This document shows, piece by piece, positions 1-5,403 of a stretch of 6,819 nucleotides of DNA. The stretch is from an uncultured Oscillibacter sp. (lineage in GTDB: Bacteria > Bacillota_A > Clostridia > Oscillospirales > Oscillospiraceae). A program made the position numbers and the translations under genes. The stretch is from positions 1 to 6,819 of the forward strand of contig CABQCB010000094.1 of the NCBI GenBank assembly GCA_902462475.1, written 5' to 3'. The notes beneath the pieces were generated by a model that saw only the letters and a program-made list of their open reading frames with translations, was not told the origin of the DNA and made no database searches. Within the stretch, counting starts at the first letter, position 1, and the number at the start of each line of letters is the position of its first letter.

Positions 1-384
<384 letters not shown>

Positions 385-424
385 TCACTCTCGCTTTATC
401 AGATTATCGCCATTCCGGCGGGAT

Positions 425-1450
425 TCAGTACAAAAACATGGCATCCCCAAAGGAGAAGAACCGATAGCGCTCCCGGACCGCCTCGTTGTAGGCGTTCAGA
501 ATATGCTCCCGGCCTGCGAAGGCGGAAACCAGCATGATGAGGGTGGACTCCGGCAGGTGGAAGTTGGTCACCAGGCCGTCCATCACCTTGAACTTGTAGC
601 CGGGATAGATGAAGATATCCGTCCACCCCGCCGAGGGCTCCATGTGTCCGTCCTCCCAGGCAAAGCTCTCCAGCGTGCGGCAGGAGGTGGTTCCCACGCA
701 GATGCAGCGTCCCCCCGCGGCCCGAGTCCGGTTGATGAGGTCCGCCGTCTCCTGCGAGATCACGCAGTACTCGCTGTGCATGGGGTGGGACTCGATGTCG
801 TCCTCCTTTACTGGGCGGAACGTGCCAAGGCCCACATGGAGCGTCACATACCCGATCCCCACGCCCATGGCGGCGATCTTCTCCAGCAGCTCCGGCGTAA
901 AATGCAGTCCGGCCGTAGGCGCCGCCGCGCTGCCCAGCACCTTGGAATACACAGTCTGATACCGCTCCTGGTCCTGCAGTTCCTCCTTGATGTAGGGCGG
1001 CAGCGGCATTTTTCCCAGCCGCTCCAGCACCTCCAGGAAGATGCCCTCATAGTTGAAGCGCACCAGGCGGTTGCCGCCGGGCAGCTCCTCCGTGACCTCC
1101 GCCGTCAGCTCTCCGCCGCCGAAGGAAAGATGCGTTCCCGGCTTCATCTTCCGTCCCGGACGCACCAGGCACTCCCAGGTCTTGTCTCCCCGATCGATCA
1201 GCAGCAGCACCTCGCAGGCGCCGCCTCCCGGCAGCCGCTGTCCCAGCAGGCGGGCCGGCAGTACCCGGGAGTTATTCAGGATCAGGCAGTCGCCCGGCTT
1301 CAAGAAGTCCGGCAACTCGTAAAAATGGTGATGCTCCAGCGCGCCGTCCGTCCGGCGCAGCGTCATCAGCCGGGATGCGTCCCGCCGCTCCAGCGGCGTC
1401 TGGGCGATCAGTTCTTCCGGAAGTTCATAATTAAAATCACTGGTTTTCAT
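425..1450 (-). CDS. queA: S-adenosylmethionine:tRNA ribosyltransferase-isomerase QueA
   Basis: QueA transfers and isomerises the ribosyl part of S-adenosylmethionine onto preQ1 at tRNA position 34, giving epoxyqueuosine. The protein is 341 residues, the normal full length. Family motifs appear in order: [17 protein letters not shown] at the start, [49 protein letters not shown], the diagnostic [36 protein letters not shown], and [20 protein letters not shown] near the C-terminus. I chose the ATG at 1450 because it gives the standard MKTSDF N-terminus and has GAGG six bases upstream; the in-frame GTG at 1462 would put the ribosome binding site inside the gene. The gene starts eight bases after the spoIID-like stop codon and is followed by tgt, the enzyme acting just before it in the pathway. 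No broken motif was seen. Confidence 0.97.
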   Translation of the reverse strand: MKTSDFNYELPEELIAQTPLERRDASRLMTLRRTDGALEHHHFYELPDFLKPGDCLILNNSRVLPARLLGQRLPGGGACEVLLLIDRGDKTWECLVRPGRKMKPGTHLSFGGGELTAEVTEELPGGNRLVRFNYEGIFLEVLERLGKMPLPPYIKEELQDQERYQTVYSKVLGSAAAPTAGLHFTPELLEKIAAMGVGIGYVTLHVGLGTFRPVKEDDIESHPMHSEYCVISQETADLINRTRAAGGRCICVGTTSCRTLESFAWEDGHMEPSAGWTDIFIYPGYKFKVMDGLVTNFHLPESTLIMLVSAFAGREHILNAYNEAVRERYRFFSFGDAMFLY

Positions 1451-1454
1451 CTGT

Positions 1455-1461
1455 TTCCTCA
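1455..1461 (-). promoter_or_regulatory. queA ribosome binding site overlapping the spoIID stop codon
   Basis: On the minus strand the sequence reads GTGAGGAAACAGATG. The TGA is the stop of the spoIID-like frame (1461-1459), the GAGGAA is the queA Shine-Dalgarno, and the ATG is the queA start. This overlap decides the queA start and suggests that ribosomes ending spoIID help to start queA. If so, the upstream frameshift could also affect queA expression, because ribosomes in the shifted frame stop earlier. Confidence 0.75.
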
Positions 1462-2721
1462 CTCAATGGTCACATCAGTATAGTAAAACGAAAGGATATC
1501 CTCATAGCTGTACCCGTTCTCCGCCATGGCCTTGGCTCCGTACTGGCTCATGCCCACATGGTGGCCGTTGCCTGTGCCGGTGATGACGAACAAGTCTCCG
1601 CTGCCGGAAGAGCTGCCGCCCGAAGCGGCCTCCAGTGCCACGGTACCGGAATCGGTCACCGCATACCACCCTCCGCTGGAGAGCGTGGCGCGCTGGCCGC
1701 CGTCAGTGATCACCGATGCGCCGGACAGGCTGTCGATCCAGTTGGAGGCGCTGTTGACGCAAAAGCCGCTTCCGCTGGTCTCCCCGCTGCCGCCGCTGAT
1801 GGTAAAGTTCAGGCTTCGGACATTCTTCCCATAGGTGGTGGAGTAAAATGCGTTGCTGCAGGCCTGCCCCGTCACCGTCAGGGTCTTGCCGCTGGTATCG
1901 GTGAACACCACCTTGCTCACATTGCCCAGCGCCGTCCGCTCCGCCACGTACACATCCGCCACGGTCCCGATGGTATAGCCGCTGTTTTGCAGCACCCATG
2001 TCAGCTCCGCCGAAGTATAGGTCACGGTATAGCTATAATTGGGGATGGAAATGAGGGACTCATAAGGGTCCTCCTTCCCCTGAAGGTATGGCACATCGCC
2101 GCCCCAGACATTCTTGGCGTCCTCCGTGGCGCCGCCGTCCGAGGAGTGGTACACGGCTTCGATCAGCTCCCCGTCGTACCAGATGCACACGCCCGCGGTA
2201 TTGTCCACCGCCTCGTTGCTGCGGTCCGTGGCCGTATTGACACCGTTGTACACCTGGCAGCAGATACCGCTGCATACGTCAAAGTCATAGCTTGCATGCT
2301 TGGTGGTCCGGCAGGCAAACGTACGGGCGCAGACCGCCTGCGCCTCCAGGGCGGCAAGGGGCCAGTCTCCGTTCATCTCATAGGGCACCACGCCCTTGAC
2401 GTAATCCTCCAGGTCCACCACGTTGATGACCCGCAGGTTCCCGCCGTCCGGCCGGACGTACTCAAAGCCGCCGTTGTACTTATAGCCCTTGAACCAGGTC
2501 TCCGCCTTCTCTCTCCGGCCCGCCTGGGGCATCACGCCCAAAGACTCGCTGCCGCCGTAGTCGAACTCATAGAGGATCTCCGTGGTCTTCGTCCGGGTGA
2601 TAAGAATGGCATCATCAGAAGAGCGCACCGACTCACCGCCCAGATCCTCCGCCGCCCGGTCGGCCTCGCTCCGGGAATCGTAGCATCCCGTACGCACCGC
2701 ATAGGTCCCGTCCAGAAACAC
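1459..2721 (-). CDS. Fragment 2 of the split SpoIID-like protein: lytic transglycosylase domain
   Basis: This frame is open for 420 codons from a GTG at 2721. After a second SPOR-like stretch ([20 protein letters not shown], about 7-26) comes the SpoIID domain: [21 protein letters not shown] at 96-116, in which E115 lines up with the catalytic Glu of SpoIID (Glu88 in Bacillus). Then come [15 protein letters not shown]142 with C150, C154 and C155 (candidates for the zinc ligands described in C. difficile SpoIID), [18 protein letters not shown] near 190-209, and the closing [20 protein letters not shown] signature after a Gly/Ser-rich linker. All expected motifs are present. The GTG has a GAGG seven bases upstream, so internal initiation is conceivable, but the product would lack a signal peptide and could not reach the wall. 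Confidence 0.7.
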   Translation of the reverse strand: MFLDGTYAVRTGCYDSRSEADRAAEDLGGESVRSSDDAILITRTKTTEILYEFDYGGSESLGVMPQAGRREKAETWFKGYKYNGGFEYVRPDGGNLRVINVVDLEDYVKGVVPYEMNGDWPLAALEAQAVCARTFACRTTKHASYDFDVCSGICCQVYNGVNTATDRSNEAVDNTAGVCIWYDGELIEAVYHSSDGGATEDAKNVWGGDVPYLQGKEDPYESLISIPNYSYTVTYTSAELTWVLQNSGYTIGTVADVYVAERTALGNVSKVVFTDTSGKTLTVTGQACSNAFYSTTYGKNVRSLNFTISGGSGETSGSGFCVNSASNWIDSLSGASVITDGGQRATLSSGGWYAVTDSGTVALEAASGGSSSGSGDLFVITGTGNGHHVGMSQYGAKAMAENGYSYEDILSFYYTDVTIE

Positions 2722-3098
2722 CGTCCAGCCTCGCGGGCCGCATCCTCCGCCTGGTCAAAGTCGTCGTACTCATCCAGCTGCACATGCCACGGTCCCAGAT
2801 GGGTCCCGCTGCCGGTCGCGGAATATTCCCCGGAGGAACTGACATATATTGTACCCGCGGCGGTCATGGAGATGCAGGTCTCATCCGTCCAGCCCAGGGA
2901 CACGAAGTCGCGCCCGTCTTCAAAATAGCCCAGCTCATAGCCGGAGCCCACGGCGTTTTCCAGATTGGCCGAGAACATGGCGCTGGAGCCATACCGCAGC
3001 CCCACCCGCAGCGTATCCTGCACCGCCGCATCCGCGCTGGCGGTATTCAGAGCAAAAAATGTCACAACACAGGCAAGTGTCACAATTGCTTTTTTCAT
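2532..3098 (-). CDS. Fragment 1 of the split SpoIID-like protein: signal peptide and N-terminal region
   Basis: This is the upstream frame of the broken gene. It opens with a classical signal peptide: MKKA, a hydrophobic core IVTLACVVTFFALNTA, and a likely cleavage site after ASADA at about residue 24. The mature part starts TLRVGLRYGSSAMFSANLEN, a pattern typical of the N-terminus of extended clostridial SpoIID proteins, and reaches a segment with GPWHVQLDEYDDFDQAEDAARE at about 102-123 that looks like one half of a SPOR-like fold. From residue about 125 the frame is wrong: the sequence turns Arg/Cys/Pro-rich and the last 60 or so residues are shadow translation of the catalytic fragment's DNA. 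As a protein it would have no catalytic domain. Confidence 0.6.
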   Translation of the reverse strand: MKKAIVTLACVVTFFALNTASADAAVQDTLRVGLRYGSSAMFSANLENAVGSGYELGYFEDGRDFVSLGWTDETCISMTAAGTIYVSSSGEYSATGSGTHLGPWHVQLDEYDDFDQAEDAAREAGRCFWTGPMRCVRDATIPGARPTGRRRIWAVSRCALLMMPFLSPGRRPRRSSMSSTTAAASLWA

Positions 3099-3121
3099 GC
3101 ATCCTCCCCATGGTATCCAGC

Positions 3122-3150
3122 TTGACGGGAACGGGAAAGTATGCTACCAT
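3122..3150 (+). promoter_or_regulatory. Candidate promoter for asd, distal
   Basis: TTGACG (3122-3127), 17 bases, TACCAT (3145-3150): five of six and four of six matches to the sigma-A consensus. It would give a leader of about 128 bases. The -10 is mediocre, and the site lies on top of the minus-strand sigma-E-like candidate. Confidence 0.35.
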
Positions 3151-3164
3151 ACATACAAATGTCC
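3136..3164 (-). promoter_or_regulatory. Possible sigma-E-like (mother-cell) promoter of the spoIID-like gene
   Basis: On the minus strand GGACATT (3164-3158), 14 bases, then CATACTTT (3143-3136). From the published Bacillus sigma-E consensus (KMATATT, 14-15 bases, CATACAHT) this matches 5 of 7 and 7 of 8 positions. The implied start near 3129 leaves a leader of about 30 bases containing the GGGGAGG ribosome binding site. Spacing and orientation are right for spoIID, a known sigma-E target, but the match could be chance in an AT-rich spacer. Confidence 0.35.
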
Positions 3165-3189
3165 GCCCCATATGTACAAGTTAAATGAG

Positions 3190-3217
3190 TTTCCAACGAG
3201 AAACATTATAGTACAAT
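3190..3217 (+). promoter_or_regulatory. Candidate promoter for asd, proximal
   Basis: TTTCCA (3190-3195), 16 bases, TACAAT (3212-3217). The -10 matches five of six positions, the -35 four of six. Transcription would start near 3224, with a leader of about 60 bases. Its -10 lies one base from the -10 of the divergent minus-strand promoter, so polymerases at the two sites could not bind together. Confidence 0.3.
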
Positions 3218-3233
3218 TCCGCGGCACATTCAA
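3205..3233 (-). promoter_or_regulatory. Vegetative-type promoter toward spoIID-queA-tgt
   Basis: On the minus strand TTGAAT (3233-3228), a 17-base spacer, then a perfect TATAAT (3210-3205). This is the best promoter match in the window. Transcription would start near 3198, leaving a leader of about 100 bases before the ATG at 3098. It would supply housekeeping expression of queA and tgt regardless of sporulation. Confidence 0.7.
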
Positions 3234-3246
3234 CCAAAAATCGACA

Positions 3247-3267
3247 GGGCCGCCCCTGCGGGCGCCC
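3247..3267 (+). other. GC-rich hairpin in the asd leader, next to the ribosome binding site
   Basis: GGG-C-CGCCC, loop CTGC, GGGCG-CCC: eight G-C pairs with one bulged C and a four-base loop. It ends three bases before the AGGAGG of asd (3271-3276). No T-run follows on the plus strand, so it is not a terminator for asd-direction transcripts. It could shield the 5' end or affect ribosome access; a role is inferred only from position. On the minus strand a TTTTT lies seven bases beyond it, too far for a convincing terminator. Confidence 0.45.
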
Positions 3268-3284
3268 GGCAGGAGGAACGCACT

Positions 3285-4376
3285 ATGGAACAGTATAAAG
3301 TGGGCGTGATCGGCTGTACCGGCATGGTGGGACAGCGATTTGTTACATTGATGGAACACCACCCCTGGTTCCGCCTCACTGCGCTGGCAGCCAGTGCCCG
3401 CAGTGCCGGAAAGACCTATGCCCAGGCCGTAGAGGGCCGCTGGGCGCTGGATGTGCCCATGCCCAAGGAGGCGGAGTCCCTGGTGGTACTGGACGCGGAG
3501 GCCGACGCGGAGAAGCTGGCCGGCATGGTGGATTTCTGCTTTTGCGCGGTGGATATGAAAAAAGAGGAGATCCGGGCCCTGGAGGAAAAGTACGCCAAGC
3601 TGGAGTGTCCCATCGTCTCCAACAACTCCGCCCACCGCTGGACGGATGACGTGCCCATGGTGGTGCCGGAGATCAACGCCGAGCATATCGCCGTCATCGA
3701 CGCCCAGCGCAAGCGTCTGGGCACCAAGCGGGGCTTCATCGCCGTTAAGAGCAACTGCTCCCTGCAAAGCTATGTGCCGGCCCTGCATCCTCTGAAGAAG
3801 TACGGACTGGAGCGGGCGCTGGTGTGCACCTACCAGGCTATCTCCGGCGCCGGCAAGACCTTTGCGCGCTGGCCGGAGATGGTGGATAACTGCATCCCCT
3901 TCATCGGCGGCGAGGAGGAAAAGAGCGAGCAGGAGCCGCTGAAACTCTGGGGCCACATTGAAAACGGCAAGATCGTCAAGGCGGAAGGTCCCTCCATCAC
4001 CGCCCAGTGCTTCCGGGTAGCCTGCCAGGATGGCCACATGGCGGCGGTGTTCATGAAGTTTGCCGACGGCAAAGCCCCCTCCATGGACCAGATCAAGGCC
4101 GACTGGGCCGCCTTCCGGGGTCCCGCCCAGGAGCTGGATCTCCCCTCCGCCCCCAAGCAGTTCCTGCACTATTTCGAGGAGGAAAACCGCCCCCAGACCC
4201 GGCTGGATCGGAACCTGGAGCACGGCATGGCCGTGTCCATCGGCCGCCTGCGGCCGGATACCCAGTACGACTACAAGTTCGTCTGCCTCAGCCACAACAC
4301 CCTGCGGGGCGCGGCGGGCGGCGCCGTGCTGCTGGCAGAGCTGCTGTGCGCCAAGGGATACATTCAGCCCCAGTAA
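3285..4376 (+). CDS. asd: Aspartate-semialdehyde dehydrogenase, archaeal-type
   Basis: Asd reduces 4-aspartyl phosphate with NADPH to aspartate semialdehyde, the branch compound leading to diaminopimelate/lysine and to homoserine, threonine and methionine. The protein is 363 residues, full length. The NADP-binding loop is GCTGMVGQRF at 10-19; SNNSAHRW lies at 112-119; the catalytic cysteine is C158 in KSNCSLQ; TYQAISGAG at 182-190 supplies the conserved Gln; IGGEEEK at 207-213, R244 and the catalytic H251 (in CFRVACQDGH) complete the site. These loops, and the length, match the archaeal/fungal-like Asd subgroup rather than the enterobacterial one; several Clostridia carry this form. The ATG at 3285 has AGGAGG eight bases upstream. 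dapA follows 76 bases later on the same strand, separated by a terminator-like hairpin. No defect seen. Confidence 0.95.
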   Translation: MEQYKVGVIGCTGMVGQRFVTLMEHHPWFRLTALAASARSAGKTYAQAVEGRWALDVPMPKEAESLVVLDAEADAEKLAGMVDFCFCAVDMKKEEIRALEEKYAKLECPIVSNNSAHRWTDDVPMVVPEINAEHIAVIDAQRKRLGTKRGFIAVKSNCSLQSYVPALHPLKKYGLERALVCTYQAISGAGKTFARWPEMVDNCIPFIGGEEEKSEQEPLKLWGHIENGKIVKAEGPSITAQCFRVACQDGHMAAVFMKFADGKAPSMDQIKADWAAFRGPAQELDLPSAPKQFLHYFEEENRPQTRLDRNLEHGMAVSIGRLRPDTQYDYKFVCLSHNTLRGAAGGAVLLAELLCAKGYIQPQ

Positions 4377-4393
4377 TTGAATCCACACCAAAG

Positions 4394-4427
4394 AAAGCGG
4401 ATGCCCAAACCGGGCGTCCGCTTTTTT
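4394..4427 (+). terminator. Intrinsic terminator between asd and dapA
   Basis: Stem AAAGCGGATGCCC (4394-4406), loop AAACC, and GGGCGTCCGCTTT (4412-4424): 13 pairs with one G-T wobble, followed by a T-run to 4427. It starts 18 bases after the asd stop. The shape is a complete intrinsic terminator, but it sits within a pathway pair and only 11 bases before the dapA ribosome binding site, so it may be a partial terminator or attenuator. Confidence 0.88.
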
Positions 4428-4452
4428 GCATGAATAAAAGGAGGCTGCGATT

Positions 4453-5346
4453 GTGAAAACCCCACTCTTTACCGGCAGCGGCGTGGCTATCGTCACGCCA
4501 TTCAACCAGGAAACGGTGGACCTGGAAGCGCTGCGGCAGCTGCTGGACTTCCAGCTCCAAAACGGAACGGACGCCGTCATCGTCTGCGGCACCACCGGCG
4601 AGGCAGCTACCATGTCCTATGCCGAGCGCATGCGGACCATCGAATGCTGCGTGGAGCACGTGAACGGCCGTGTACCGGTCATTGCCGGAACCGGCTCCAA
4701 CTCCACGGAGACTGCCCGCGCCCAGTCCCGGGACGCCGCCCGGGCCGGTGTGGACGGTGTGCTGGTGGTGACCCCTTACTACAACAAGGCAAGCCAGGAA
4801 GGCCTGGTGCGGCACTACAACGCAGTGGCCGACGTCTCCCCCGTGCCCGTTATCGTCTACGACGTTCCCTCCCGCACCGGCGTGGCCATTGCGCCGGAGA
4901 CTTACGCCCGCCTGGCCCAGCACCCCAACATCAACGGCGTGAAGGAAGCCGCCGGGAATCCCGGCGCCCTCCAGCGCACCCGGAACCTCTGCCCGGAGGA
5001 TTTTTTCATCTGGTCCGGCAACGACGATGAGACCGCAGCCATGTGTATGCTGGGCGGCAAAGGCGTCATCTCCGTGGTGGCCAACGTGTTCCCCGCCGCC
5101 ATGCACCGTTTGACCGCGCTGTGTCTTTCTGGGGATTTCGCCGCCGCGGGCCGTCTCCAGCTGGAGCTCAAGGAGCTTTGCGACGCCATGTTCTGCGACG
5201 TGAACCCCATCCCCGTGAAAACCGCCCTGAATCTCATGGGCTATCACGCAGGGCAGCTCCGCCTCCCCCTGTGCGAACCCAGCGAGGGCAATCTAAATCG
5301 CATCCGCCGGGCGCTGGAACAATACGGACTTCTGCCGGAGGCATAA
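4453..5346 (+). CDS. dapA: 4-hydroxy-tetrahydrodipicolinate synthase
   Basis: DapA condenses pyruvate with aspartate semialdehyde to 4-hydroxy-tetrahydrodipicolinate, the first committed step to diaminopimelate and lysine. The 297-residue protein is a full-length TIM barrel of the family. Its active-site residues line up with the E. coli enzyme at a constant offset of three: T47 and T48 in CGTTGE, Y110 in TPYYNKASQEG, Y136 and R141 in YDVPSRTG, and the Schiff-base lysine K164 in GVKEAAGN. The lysine feedback site differs from E. coli: Y56 and R59 stand where E. coli has His53 and His56, and T87 where it has Glu84. The start is GTG at 4453, with a perfect AGGAGG eight bases upstream and the usual MKTPLFTGSGVAIVTPF N-terminus. 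Its substrate is made by the upstream asd. No promoter is visible in the short gap, so it probably depends on read-through from asd. Confidence 0.97.
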   Translation: MKTPLFTGSGVAIVTPFNQETVDLEALRQLLDFQLQNGTDAVIVCGTTGEAATMSYAERMRTIECCVEHVNGRVPVIAGTGSNSTETARAQSRDAARAGVDGVLVVTPYYNKASQEGLVRHYNAVADVSPVPVIVYDVPSRTGVAIAPETYARLAQHPNINGVKEAAGNPGALQRTRNLCPEDFFIWSGNDDETAAMCMLGGKGVISVVANVFPAAMHRLTALCLSGDFAAAGRLQLELKELCDAMFCDVNPIPVKTALNLMGYHAGQLRLPLCEPSEGNLNRIRRALEQYGLLPEA

Positions 5347-5348
5347 AA

Positions 5349-5384
5349 GACGCCGCCGCTGCCCGCATGGGCAGCGGCGGCGTT
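5349..5384 (-). terminator. Convergent terminator hairpin between dapA and the ABC-F gene
   Basis: CGCCGCCGCTGCCC (5351-5364), loop GCAT, and its exact complement (5369-5382): 14 perfect pairs, extended by an A-T and a G-T pair. Read on the minus strand it lies 19 bases after the ABC-F stop and is followed by TCTTTTA, an acceptable tail. On the plus strand, starting three bases after the dapA stop, the tail is only GTTCC, so it should stop the ABC-F transcript better than the dapA one, though a stem this stable may act both ways. Confidence 0.75.
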
Positions 5385-5403
5385 CCTGCACCCAGGCAAA
5401 AGC

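Larger units (their letters stand above)
1459..3098 (-). pseudogene. spoIID: SpoIID/LytB-family peptidoglycan hydrolase, frameshifted
   Basis: SpoIID proteins are secreted or membrane-held lytic transglycosylases; in sporulating Firmicutes SpoIID acts in the mother cell with SpoIIM and SpoIIP to remodel septal peptidoglycan during engulfment. Two overlapping frames carry one protein. The first, from the ATG at 3098, is coherent down to about 2727; the second is coherent from about 2724 to the stop at 1459. Restoring one base at 2725-2726, where a GG pair stands in place of a glycine codon, joins [18 protein letters not shown] smoothly and gives about 546 residues. That is longer than Bacillus SpoIID (about 340) but in keeping with extended clostridial homologues. 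The start has a strong GGGGAGG four bases upstream. No slippery sequence is visible, so programmed frameshifting is unlikely; either a real inactivating deletion or a sequencing error explains it. Position before queA fits clostridial gene order. Whether it is the true sporulation SpoIID or a paralogue cannot be decided here. Confidence 0.85.

Noticed and set aside
1460..1462. GTG at 1462 as the queA start
   Set aside because: It adds MRKQ before the standard MKTSDF start and would put the queA ribosome binding site inside the coding region; the ATG at 1450 is better.
2719..2735. Programmed ribosomal frameshift in spoIID
   Set aside because: No heptameric slippery sequence, no in-frame stop near the junction and no obvious stimulatory hairpin; a one-base deletion explains it more simply.
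1558..2928. Plus-strand open frame of 456 codons across the spoIID-like gene
   Set aside because: It is antisense to a region with clear SpoIID motifs, is rich in His/Arg/Ala/Gly of the kind produced by GC-rich codons on the other strand, has no recognisable domain and no ribosome binding site.
3139..3152. Small inverted repeat GTATG-CTAC-CATAC in the divergent promoter region as an operator
   Set aside because: Five pairs with a four-base gap is short enough to occur by chance in AT-rich DNA, and no regulator is encoded nearby.
2935..3171. Small minus-strand frame of 78 codons in the divergent promoter region
   Set aside because: It has no ribosome binding site and runs out of frame over the spoIID signal peptide and the promoter elements.
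3151..3284. Lysine riboswitch or T-box in the asd leader
   Set aside because: The leader is at most about 130 bases, shorter than a lysine riboswitch, and has no T-box core or terminator/antiterminator pair; only one simple hairpin is seen.
3144..4613. Minus-strand open frame of 489 codons across asd and the start of dapA
   Set aside because: It runs antisense through two well-identified genes and through the intergenic terminator; its composition is that of a shadow frame.
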